Of a stretch of DNA of 64,000 bases, positions 15,601 through 24,056 are shown one piece after another; the stretch's first letter is position 1; the number at the start of each line of letters is the position of its first letter. The notes under the pieces are model-generated. The model did no database searches. It was not told where the DNA came from and saw nothing but the letters and a program-made list of their open reading frames with translations. The stretch spans positions 33,699,281 through 33,763,280 of the forward strand of contig NC_133103.1 of assembly GCF_022965805.1 (NCBI RefSeq), read 5' to 3'. Source of the DNA: Primulina eburnea. Lineage: Eukaryota; Streptophyta; Magnoliopsida; Lamiales; Gesneriaceae. The translations under genes were made by a program, and so were the position numbers.

Positions 15601-15792
15601 TTTTGGAAGACTTTATGGGCTAAACTTGACACAAAATAGTTGTTTTCTACTACTTGTCATCCTCAAACGGATGGACAAACTGAAGTTGTCAATAGAACTT
15701 TGGGAACACTTTTGCGTGCTATTCTTAAAAAGAACTTGGATTGACATTTCTATGGGGTTGCCTAGGACTAAGAAGGGGAGGGATTCTATTTT
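670..15792 (+). repeat. Satellite block A: tandem integrase-core repeat, about 41 units of 364-366 bp
   Basis: Head-to-tail units, each reading as an integrase catalytic core: [18 protein letters not shown], then [48 protein letters not shown] and KKNLD. Unit joints (TTGGATTGACATTT) fall at about 832, 1200, 1565, 1926, 2298 and so on. This block has variants not seen in the others: a GGAAAACACC insertion making 366-bp units (at about 795, 1523, 2257, 3700, 5155, 5885, 6975, 8416, 9142, 9510, 11330, 13515, 14243, 14973), GATAGAC in place of GATTGAC at the joint, SMEF for SMDF, and a 3-bp loss in TGGGCTAAA. The second catalytic Asp is replaced in nearly every unit; the unit near 7920 keeps it. 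The open frames are by-products of the repeat and many lack an ATG start, so I do not call them genes. A run of 12 G lies near 1974-1985. Confidence 0.95.
9797..13434 (+). repeat. Higher-order repeat in satellite block A (5-unit, about 1821 bp)
   Basis: Marker variants recur at fixed spacing. The unit with TTGTTTACTACAACTTG recurs near 9797, 11618, 13073 and 14533, giving spacings of 1821, 1455 and 1460 bp, that is five, four and four units. The segments 10253-10642 and 12074-12463 are almost identical and also 1821 bp apart, sharing private changes such as GGGTTCCTTAGGATTAAG. The block was therefore amplified in multi-unit segments, not only one unit at a time. An earlier 1820-bp spacing (4715 to 6535) suggests the same five-unit period further left. 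Confidence 0.8.
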
Positions 15793-15982
15793 TGTAAGGC
15801 TCGAGATTATTAGTCTTCATTGACGAAATACACGGAATATATGATTATGCTTGATATAGAGCTTGAGATTTGAATTATTAGTCTTCATTAATACGATACT
15901 CAAAGATGTGAGAATGTATGACATGAAATTATAGTTTGAGTATAAGATAAAATGTAAAATTTATGAAGGCTAGGCCGAGACA

Positions 15983-16213
15983 AGACCGCACCTGCGGTCT
16001 AGGAGACACCACACCCGAGGTGAATGTCCAGTAGGGTGCCTAATTTTGACATTGCAAGACCGCACCCGCGGTAAGAACAGACCGCACCCGCGGTGACAAG
16101 ACCGCACCCGCGGTGCTGAGGAGACCGCACCCGCGGTCGTCACTTTTAAAATTAAAAGTCATGCCGAAGCATGAGCGCACCCGCGGTCTAGACATGAGCG
16201 CACCCGCGGTGCT
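15983..16213 (+). promoter_or_regulatory. U3 cluster of palindromic boxes ACCGCACCCGCGGT
   Basis: About eight copies of a 14-16 bp box with inverted arms ACCGC and GCGGT around ACCC, in an otherwise AT-rich LTR. They stop about 45 bp before the TATA box. Position and inverted symmetry suggest dimer-binding regulatory sites or hairpins; that role is inference. The reverse-orientation family-A LTR carries the same cluster at about 51786-52093. Confidence 0.7.
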
Positions 16214-16256
16214 GCATGCGAGAAGTCCACCTTTGTTTCTCGTTGTGACACATGGC

Positions 16257-16270
16257 ATATATATATATTT
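16257..16270 (+). promoter_or_regulatory. LTR TATA box, family A
   Basis: An alternating AT run sits just downstream of the GC-rich boxes and about 1.5 kb upstream of the LTR end. The reverse family-A LTR has the equivalent run at about 51725-51741, in the same text context (catggcatat). It is the likely core promoter of the element, with transcription starting some 30 bp further on. Confidence 0.6.
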
Positions 16271-17208
16271 GGTGCATGACTCGACCATTTCTTCCTTCAG
16301 CAGATGAGAACCGAAAGCTTCCTCTAAGAATTCCTCAAGTTCTTCAAGGTTTGAGGTATGATTTCTTAAGATTGAGTTATCCAATGTTTATACCGAATAG
16401 AGATTCTTGTTCCTTGCTTCAAGGGCTACAAGAGGATGTAACTTTCACTCAGTTTCTACATGACTTGGGATATTGATATTAGACAAAATGTATTATGCAT
16501 GTAGATAAATGTTCTTGTGATGTTTATGAGTTTATAATCGAAACCGGAACGAAGAAATGATAGTGTATGCGTTTGCTATGAATTCCAGCATGTTTTAAGA
16601 ATAGATGGTGCAGAAATATTGTGTTCTAGCTTGATATTGTGATGGATTAATGAGGTGTGAGTTGTTCGGTTTATCGAGAATCTACAGTTATGCCGTGGAA
16701 TGGTATTAAGATAGATTATTGATTCATAGATGTGTCGAATGGGATAGGAATTGATAGAATGTGTATCAATGTATCTCTTTCAGATTTGATTGACAGACTT
16801 GATATCGACTTCAGGACTTTGATTGATTCCTACGACAAGAAAGGTATAAGCCATGTTTGTTTGGGAAGCCACAACTCAAATAAGATATCATTTTAGTTTC
16901 CCAACCAAACTCACATACTAGAATTATTGTATATATGGTAACATGTTTATGAATTGTTTATAGTATTATATTCAAATCTTGTAACATGATTATGCTTTAA
17001 TTATAGATTTGTATTCAAGCATATAAGATCATTATGATATTCAAATATGAATATGAGCATGCTTTGTTTACAGATTGATATTCATTGCATTTCAGATAGG
17101 AGAGTCGTTGACAGCCATTGTCAAATATCTAGATGTTCGGTGTATCTCAGCTTAGGAGCAGCCCTGACTCCTATTGCAGTCGTTGATACTGCTCAGACTG
17201 AAGTCTAG

Positions 17209-17268
17209 GAATAAGACGTACAGTCACCCCGAGTGGGAGGATAGGTGACAACCATTGACGTCTTATTC
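17209..17268 (+). other. Conserved nested stem-loop in LTR (family A copy)
   Basis: Outer arms GAATAAGACGT (17209-17219) and ACGTCTTATTC (17258-17268) are perfectly complementary. Inner arms GTCACC (17223-17228) and GGTGAC (17244-17249) also pair. The same structure occurs in the three other family A/B LTRs. It lies downstream of the TATA box, so it would be in the RNA. Function unknown. Confidence 0.7.
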
Positions 17269-17771
17269 ACACCAGGATCCCTAGAGTTATAGTCGAGTCG
17301 AGTCTAGACATGATTTGATTCGCATTGCATGTTTATATGATGTCATTCATAATAGCATGTTTCATGTTTTAGTTTGATTATATGCATGTATACATGTTTA
17401 TACTGGGATTTGTTCTCACCGGAGTTTCTGGCTGTTTTTATGTTTGTATGTGTGCATAACAACAGGTGGGGCAGGATCTGGGTCACGCAGAGGATGAGAG
17501 ATGGACATAGCGTGGTGATCTCGGGCATAACAGAAGAAATAGTAGTTGTACTTTTGACATGTATTGTATTTAATTACTAGTTGTTGAGAATGGATGGAAC
17601 AAGACATGTTGTACGTTTTGTTTGTACATTATGTTGATTAATGACATAGACTCCTCTTGTTTAGCTTTCATGTAAATGAATGTTAAAAGCAAAAATTTTT
17701 GACCCACTTTTTATATTAACGATCCATTGAATCCCAAAGAAAAGAGTTAGAGCCCGGGTCCCCACAACAGG

Positions 17772-17783
17772 TGGTATCAGAGC
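17772..17783 (+). other. Primer binding site (initiator tRNA-Met), family-A element
   Basis: TGGTATCAGAGC lies 5 bp after the LTR end. It matches the 3' end of plant initiator tRNA-Met as used by most plant LTR retrotransposons. It fixes the orientation and shows that 15793-17766 is a 5' LTR. Confidence 0.93.
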
Positions 17784-18024
17784 CATAGGTTCTGTAGATT
17801 GAGATAGAATAGAATGAGCGGGGTAGATCGAGTCTTCTTCCTTGCTTTTGATATGCTAGCATGATTTATTGCTTTCCCTATTGCGTGTTGTGTTATCTGA
17901 TTTTATTGCAGCATGTATTTGTTAAGACTGAATCAGACCCGATTCTGGATCAGAGGTAAATGATCAGAGGAGGGCTGAGACAGTTGGTATAGATTGTATA
18001 CTAAACTGTTTGCATAGCAGGTAC
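17784..18024 (+). other. Untranslated leader of family-A element
   Basis: Non-coding stretch between the primer site and gag. It ends with TTTGCATAGCAG/GTACATG, which looks like a splice acceptor (AG at 18019-18020) five bases before the gag ATG. With the candidate donor at 16356 this would define a 1.67-kb leader intron; this is inference. Confidence 0.4.
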
Positions 18025-19290
18025 ATGCCTCCTAGAAGAGCAGCCGTTCCTTTACGACCACCAGCACCAGAACAGGGTAGCACATCTGGTGATACGATGG
18101 ATGTCACTGCTACGCCCATGGAGACTCTATTAAAGCGATTCCAGTCTTTCCGACCACCGACCTTAAAGGGTACAGAAAATGCAATCGAGTGTGAAAGCTG
18201 GTTTGAGGATATCGAGATGTTATTCGAGTCTCTGGAATATAGTGATGAGAAGCGAGTGAAACTCATTGGCCATCAACTGCAAGACGTGGCTAAGTATTGG
18301 TGGTTGAATATTAAAAGAGCATTAGAGCAGCGTGGCACAGAGATTACCTGGAAGGTGTTCAAGACAGAGTTTTATCAGCTATTCTTTCCTGTATCCTACC
18401 GTAAATATAAAGGCGCTGAATTTGCAAACTTGAGGCAAGGGCAATTGAACATTGAAGAGTACGTTGCTAAATTTTCTTCCTTGCTTCACTTTGCACCTCA
18501 CGTTTCAGGTAATGATGAGGCCGTAGCAGATCAGTTTATAAACGGCTTAAATCCTGATGTCTTTACATTGGTTAATACTGGGAGACCTAATAACTTCGCT
18601 GAAGCATTGAATCGTGCCAAAGGAGCTGAAGCAGGGTTGCTGAGACAACGGAGTGTTCCGTATGTTGCCCCGAGTCCAAGACCGCCACTACCTCCAGTAC
18701 AACCTCTTCCTAGATTCGATAGTGGTGGTAGTAGCAGTGTGCGAAAAGATCAACTAAAAGCGAAGGGCAAACAGTTTAAGAGGGTAGGGAGCAGTTCGTC
18801 GAGCTCCAGCGGTTCAAGACAGAGAGGTCCTGGCCAGAGTTTAGTGGTGACAAGTGGATATTGCAGTACTTGTGGCGGTAAGCATGCCACAGAACAGTGT
18901 CAGGGTGTAGTGGGCAGATGTAACATATGCAAGCAAACGGGGCATTATGCCAAGGTCTGTCCTCAGAGAAGTGGAGCATCGAGATTTCAGGGTGCAGGGT
19001 CATCAGCATCCGTAGCTCAGCCTGAGAGGCAAGCTTCATCTGTTCACTCCTTTCAGCCGCCACCTGCACAGACCCAGCCTCGAGCCAGAGGTGGTCATAC
19101 AGGGAGTCAGCAGACCCGACAACAGGCTCAGGTGTTTGCGTTGACAGAGGAGCAAGCACAGGATGCCCCAGATGATGTCATTGCAGGTAACTGTTTCCTT
19201 TGCGGTTATCCTGCTTATATATTGATAGATACGGGTGCATCGCATACATTTATATCAGAACGATTTGCATTATTGCATTCCTTGCCTGTT
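18025..19290 (+). pseudogene. gag: gag and N-terminal protease of family-A Ty3/gypsy element, ends at premature TAG
   Basis: Gag forms the virus-like particle that packages element RNA in the cytoplasm. The frame starts best at ATG 18025 (MPPRRAAVP), a usual start in this lineage; an upstream in-frame codon at 18010 is less convincing. Residues about 45-200 show the retrotransposon Gag fold region (YWWLNIKRALEQRG, FANLRQGQLNIEEYVAKF). A Ser-rich linker follows, then a zinc-knuckle-like CSTCGGKHATEQC near residue 280 and a standard CX2CX4HX4C knuckle (CNICKQTGHYAKVC) near residue 299. The aspartic protease motif [10 protein letters not shown] is near residue 402. An in-frame TAG at 19291 stops the frame just after the protease site, and pol continues in the same frame, so gag-pol was one reading frame broken by a nonsense change. 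Confidence 0.9.
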
Positions 19291-19293
19291 TAG

Positions 19294-20086
19294 TCTTTGT
19301 TAGATGTCGTGTCTATTACTTCTCCGTTAGGAAGTGGATTGATATCGGTGACTACGGTTAGACATTGCATCTTACAATTTGAGGGTCATGAACTTGATCT
19401 AGATTGCATAGTACTTGGGCTAGCTGACTTTGATTGTATAGTGGGTATTGATATGTTAACAAAGTACAGAGCCACCGTGGATTGTTTCCACAAGATTGTC
19501 AGATTCAGACCAGAAATGGCAGAAGAGTGGAAATTCTACGTTAAGGGTTCCAGATCTCGGATTCCCTTGATTTCGACTTTGACTATGAATAAGTTATTGC
19601 AGAAAGGAGCAGATGGGTTCCTTGTATATGTTGTAGATGTACAGAAATCTAGCCCGACATTGTCAGATCTGCCAGTAGTACGAGAATTTGCAGATGTGTT
19701 TCCAGAGGAGATTCCAGGATTACCTCCAGTGCGAGAGGTAGATTTTAGTATTGATTTGATTCCAGGTACCACTCCTATTTCGAGAGCTCCGTATAGGATG
19801 GCGCCGATAGAGTTGAAAGAATTGAAAGCACAGTTGGAAGATCTGCTAGCCAAGGGATATATCAGACCTAGTGTATCTCCTTGGGGCGCTCCGGTACTAT
19901 TTGTGCGAAAGAAAAATGGATCGATGCGGTTGTGTATCGATTACAGGCAACTGAATAAGGCAACTATAAAGAATAAGTATCCTTTGCTTAGAATTGATGA
20001 TTTATTTGATCAGTTGCAGGGATCCTCTGTTTATTCTAAGATTGATTTGCGATCCGGATATCATCAGCTCCGAGTTCGAGATGTAG
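19294..20086 (+). pseudogene. pol: pol fragment (protease C-half and RT N-half), family-A element
   Basis: Continues the gag frame after the 19291 stop. The first part is the rest of the retropepsin ([11 protein letters not shown]), then the linker to reverse transcriptase ([18 protein letters not shown]), then RT fingers and palm: [29 protein letters not shown] and [13 protein letters not shown], which carries the first catalytic Asp. The text breaks off at RVRDV where a family-B LTR begins at 20087, so the FxDD active site, RNase H and integrase are missing here. TGTAG (20082-20086) would be the target duplication of that insertion, but its other copy is not in the window. The frame cannot make an active enzyme. 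Confidence 0.9.
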
Positions 20087-20212
20087 TGTAATGCCCGAGA
20101 TTTAATTATTTAATCAGACATTTATTAGTTAACATGATTGAGATTAATAAGAAATCAAATGACGAGGCCGGGCGTCGGTGCAAGAAAAATAAGAATTTTG
20201 TACAGAACCTTC

Positions 20213-20390
20213 GGCGCTCGAGCGGTAGAAAAAGACCGCCCGAGCGCCAACACACCATAAGTAAGAAAATTGGACAGAACGTATGGCGCCCGAGCGGTAG
20301 AAAGTTACCGCCCGAGCGCCAATGGAGATAAGCTAGCCTTCGGACAGAAAGTGCCGCGCTCGAGCGGTACTTTCTTACCGCTCGAGCGCG
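20213..20390 (+). promoter_or_regulatory. Three 36-bp hairpin boxes in family-B U3
   Basis: Three near-perfect inverted repeats, each 36 bp, begin at 20213, 20285 and 20355, so about 70 bp apart. Their arms are variants of GGCGCTCGAGCGGTA and its complement. The reverse family-B LTR has three equivalents at about 56356-56391, 56420-56455 and 56486-56521. They lie just upstream of the TATA box (20442). A regulatory role is inferred. Confidence 0.7.
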
Positions 20391-20441
20391 AGACGTGTAA
20401 TAGGAGGGATGAGCCACTCGTCCTCGTGCATGTAACGTATG

Positions 20442-20455
20442 ATATATATATAAAT
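20442..20455 (+). promoter_or_regulatory. LTR TATA box, family B
   Basis: GATATATATATAAATT follows the third hairpin by about 50 bp and precedes a candidate splice donor by about 150 bp. The reverse copy has a longer TA run at about 56286-56306. Confidence 0.6.
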
Positions 20456-21168
20456 TCCTTCTTTCTTCAGAATCAGAAAGGGGAAAAACGAGAAGAAGTC
20501 GAGGAAAGGTTACGAGAAATCCTTACGCCTTTTTTGAGAAATCCGTCCGTCTGATTTTGAATCCGACTTCAGTACTGTGTTCCTATCAACGCAGGCTACA
20601 ACTGGACGTAAGTTTTGTTACGTTTAGATATGATTTGAATTTACGATATTGTCAGAATTGAATATGAATCAAACATGATGTTTCTGCTACACTAGACAGT
20701 GTATAAGTGAAGTCAGATTAAATAATAGACTGGTTATGCAATTGTTATGACTTTCAGAGTTGAATTGATTGAGATTCATATCAGAGTTGTGTTATGACTA
20801 ATCTTATGTGTACAGATATTCAGATTATGAATTGTACTGGTATTGATTATAGATTCTGATATTATATTTGTGATGTGGAGATTGACGGGATATCAAGACT
20901 GTATTGTTATGCCGTAGAAACATCAGTTTATTTAGATTGATCAGATTGTGTATTGATCAGATTCAGTATTGAATTAGATTGTGCCTTGTTTAGATATTGG
21001 TCAGATTATGTACTGAATTGAGTATTGATCAGAACAGGTTGTGTATTGAGTTATTCACTGATACAGCGTATTCGATATTGTCATTTCAGATTTGATATGG
21101 ACAGATTTGAATACAGGTCATCGTTTTCCTCAGACCGGGACGACAAAGGTATAATTCATGTGATATTC

Positions 21169-21206
21169 GGGAAGCATAACTCAAATTAGATTAATTTGAG
21201 TTTCCC
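21169..21206 (+). other. Conserved hairpin in LTR (family B copy)
   Basis: AACTCAAATTA (21178-21188), loop GAT, then TAATTTGAGTT (21192-21202), flanked by GGGAA and TTCCC, which also pair. The equivalent hairpin is at 16863-16906 (partly decayed), 51083-51108 and 55561-55585. Confidence 0.7.
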
Positions 21207-21466
21207 AATAAAATCACATACTAGATTATTGTTTATATTGTTACCTGATTATGCTTTAATTATAGAATTGTATTCAAGCATGTAAGATAATGGTGATATT
21301 CAGTTATGAATATGATTATGCTTTGTTTACAGATTGTTATTCATTGCATTTAAGATAGGAAAGTCTTGACAGCCATTGCAGACTTCTAGACGTTCGGTGT
21401 ATCTCAACTTAGGAGTAGCCATTACTCCTATTGCCAGCCGTCGATACAGCTCGGACCGAAGTCTAG

Positions 21467-21526
21467 GAATAAGACGTACAGTCGCCCCGAGTGGTTGGGT
21501 AGGTGACAGCCAGTGACGTCTTATTC
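21467..21526 (+). other. Conserved nested stem-loop in LTR (family B copy)
   Basis: Outer arms GAATAAGACGT (21467-21477) and ACGTCTTATTC (21516-21526). Inner arms GTCGCC (21481-21486) and GGTGAC (21502-21507) pair with one G-U wobble. Same relative place as in family A. Confidence 0.7.
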
Positions 21527-22600
21527 ACCCCGGGATCTCTAGAGTTATAGTTGAGTCAATTCTAGACATGATTTGATTAGAACAGCATGCGTAGATGAAT
21601 TGGTTTCATAGACTATGGAACCTATTGTTATTACTTTCAGTCATGACAGCATGTTTCATGATTTAGACTATTTACATGCATGTTTATCTGATTTGAATTG
21701 CATGTTTATTTAGATTAGAGTTTATAGATGATGAAATCTATTACTATTGTCTTTGCTTTTATTCATGACAGCATGTTCCATGAATCATTATATGTATATG
21801 CATGTTTACCATGTTTTATACTGAGATTTATTCTCACCGAAGTTATCCGGCTGTTGTCTTGTTTTGTATGTGTGCATGACAACAGGTGGGGCTGGATCAG
21901 GGTCGAGATGACGATGAGAGAAGACGAGTTAGCGTGGTGATTCCGGACTTGTAGCAGACTTGGTTTATTACTTGAATTTAGTAATTGAACCTTAGACTTA
22001 GGTTGTACAGTATTGTACTTTTCTACTGAAAAAGGGGAGGGATTCTATTTTTATTGTTGTGGATAGATTCTCTAAGATGGAACATTTTATAGCTTGTCAT
22101 AAAACCGATGATGCTTCAAACATTGCGGATTTGTTCTTTAGAGAAGTCGCTAGGTTGCATGGCATGCCTAGGACTATTGTTTCTGATCGCGATGTTAAAT
22201 TCTTGAATTACTTTCGGAATACATTATGGGCTAAACTTGGCACAAAATTGTAGTTTTCTACTACTAGTCATCCTCAAACGGATGGACAAACTGAAGTTGT
22301 CAATAGAACTTTGGGAACACTTTTGCGTGCTATTTTTTAAAAGAACATGGATTGACATTTCTATGGACTTTATTTTGGGGTTGCCTATGACTAAGAAAGG
22401 AAGGTATTCTATTTTTGTTTTTGTGGATAGATTCTCTAAGAAGTCACATTTTATAGCTTGTCATAAAACCGATGATGCTTCAAACATTGCGGATTTGTTC
22501 TTTAGAGAAGTCGTTAGGTTGCATGGCATGCCTAGGACTATTGTTTCTGGTCGCGATGTTAAATTCTTGAGTTACTTTTGAAAGACTTTATGGGCTAAAC

Positions 22601-24056
22601 TTGGCACAAAATTGTTGTTTTCTACTACTTGTCATCCTCAAACGGATAGACAAACCTAAGTTGTCAATAGAACTTTGGGAATACTTTTGCGTGCTATTCT
22701 TAAAAAGAACTTGGATTGACATTTCTATGGACTTTATTTTGGGGTTGCCTATGACTAAGAAGGGGAGGGATTCTATTTTTGTTGTTGTGGATAGATTCTC
22801 TAAGAAGGCACATTTTATAGCTTGTCATAAAAATGATGATGCTTCAAACATTGCGGATTTGTTCATTAGAGATGTCGTTAGGTTGCATGGCATGCCTAGG
22901 ACTATTGTTTCTGGTCGCGATGTTAAATTCTTGAGTTACTTTTGGAATACTTTATGGGCTAAACTTGGCACAAAATTTTTGTTTTCTACTACTTGTCATC
23001 CTCAAACGGATGGACAAACTGAAGTTGTCAATATAACTTTGGGAACACTTTTGCGTGCTATTCTTAAAAAGAAATTGGATTGACATTTCTATGGACTTTA
23101 TTTTGGGGTTGCCTATGACTAAGAAGGGGATTGATTCTATTTTTGTTGTTGTGGATAGATTCTCTAAGAAGGCACATTTTATAGCTTGTCATAAAACTTA
23201 TGATGCTTCAAACATTGTGGATTTGTTCTTTAGAGAAGTCGTTAGGTTGCATGGCATGCCTAGGACTATTGTTTCTGGTCGCGATGTTAAATTCTTGAGT
23301 TACTTTTGGAATACTTCATGGGCTAAACTTGGCACAAAATTGTTGTTTTCTACTACTTGTCATCCTCAAACGGATAGACAAACCTAAGTTGTCAATAGAA
23401 CTTTGGGAACACTTTTGCGTGCTATTCTTAAAAAGAACTTGGATTGACATTTCTATGGACTTTATTTTGGGGTTGCCTATGACTAAGAAGGGGAGGGATT
23501 CTATTTTTGTTGTTGTGGATAGATTCTCTAAGAAGGCACATTTTATAGCTTGTCATAAAACTGATGATGCTTCAAACATTGCGGATTTGTTCTTTAGAGA
23601 TGTCGTTAGGTTGCATGGCATGCCTAGGACTATTGTTTCTGGTCGCGATGTTAAATTCTTGAGTTACTTTTGGAATACTTTATGGGCTAAACTTGGCACA
23701 AAATTTTTGTTTTCTACTACTTGTCATCCTCAAACGGATGGACAAACTGAAGTTGTCAATATAACTTTGGGAACACTTTTGCGTGCTATTCTTAAAAAGA
23801 ACTTGGATTGACATTTCTATGGACTTTATTTTGGGGTTGCCTATGACTAAGAAGGGGAGGGATTCTATTTTTGTTGTTGTGGATAGATTCTCTAAGAAGG
23901 CACATTTTATAGCTTGTCATAAAACTTATGATGCTTCAAACATTGTGGATTTGTTCTTTAGAGAAGTCGTTAAGTTGCATGGCATGCCTAGGACTATTGT
24001 TTCTGGTCGCGATGTTAAATTCTTGAGTTACTTTTGGAATACTTCATGGGCTAAAC
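22601..24056 (+). repeat. Two-unit (728-bp) higher-order repeat in satellite block B
   Basis: The segments starting at 22601 and 23329 are nearly identical over more than 480 bp and share private changes ([36 protein letters not shown]). Those starting at 23055 and 23783 share others (AAAACTTATGATGC, AACATTGTGGA, ACTTCATGGG). Both pairs are exactly 728 bp apart, so the dimer was duplicated as a block. Confidence 0.8.

Larger units (their letters stand above)
15793..17766 (+). mobile_element. 5' LTR of family-A Ty3/gypsy element
   Basis: Starts TGTAAGGCTCGAG directly after satellite text and ends GGGTCCCCACA just before a tRNA-Met primer site, so it is a 1974-bp 5' LTR in + orientation. A diverged copy in reverse lies at 50210-52198. 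Inside, in order: GC-rich palindromic boxes (15983-16213), TATA box (16257-16270), a candidate splice donor (GAG/GTATG, GT at 16356), a decayed hairpin (16863-16906) and a nested stem-loop (17209-17268). The 3' half, from about 16840, resembles family-B LTRs, while the U3 parts differ. A short motif (ATTATTAGTCTTCATT) occurs twice, near 15803 and 15877. Confidence 0.9.
20087..22030 (+). mobile_element. Family-B LTR inserted in the family-A RT, 3' truncated
   Basis: Starts TGTAATGCCCGAG directly after the RT fragment. Comparison with the full reverse copy at 54582-56654 shows that it lacks about the last 150 bp: it matches to TCTACTGAA and then turns into satellite (AAAGGGGAGGG) at 22031. Contents: three 36-bp hairpins (20213-20248, 20285-20320, 20355-20390), TATA box (20442-20455), candidate splice donor (GGAC/GTAAGT, GT at 20608), hairpin 21169-21206 and nested stem-loop 21467-21526. 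No primer site or internal region follows, so the rest of this element was lost with the 3' end of the LTR. Confidence 0.87.

Noticed and set aside
16040..16384. Short proteins rich in Arg, Pro and Gly over the GC-rich boxes (also 51629-52181)
   Set aside because: They come from translating the palindromic repeats in U3 and differ between copies; no family match.
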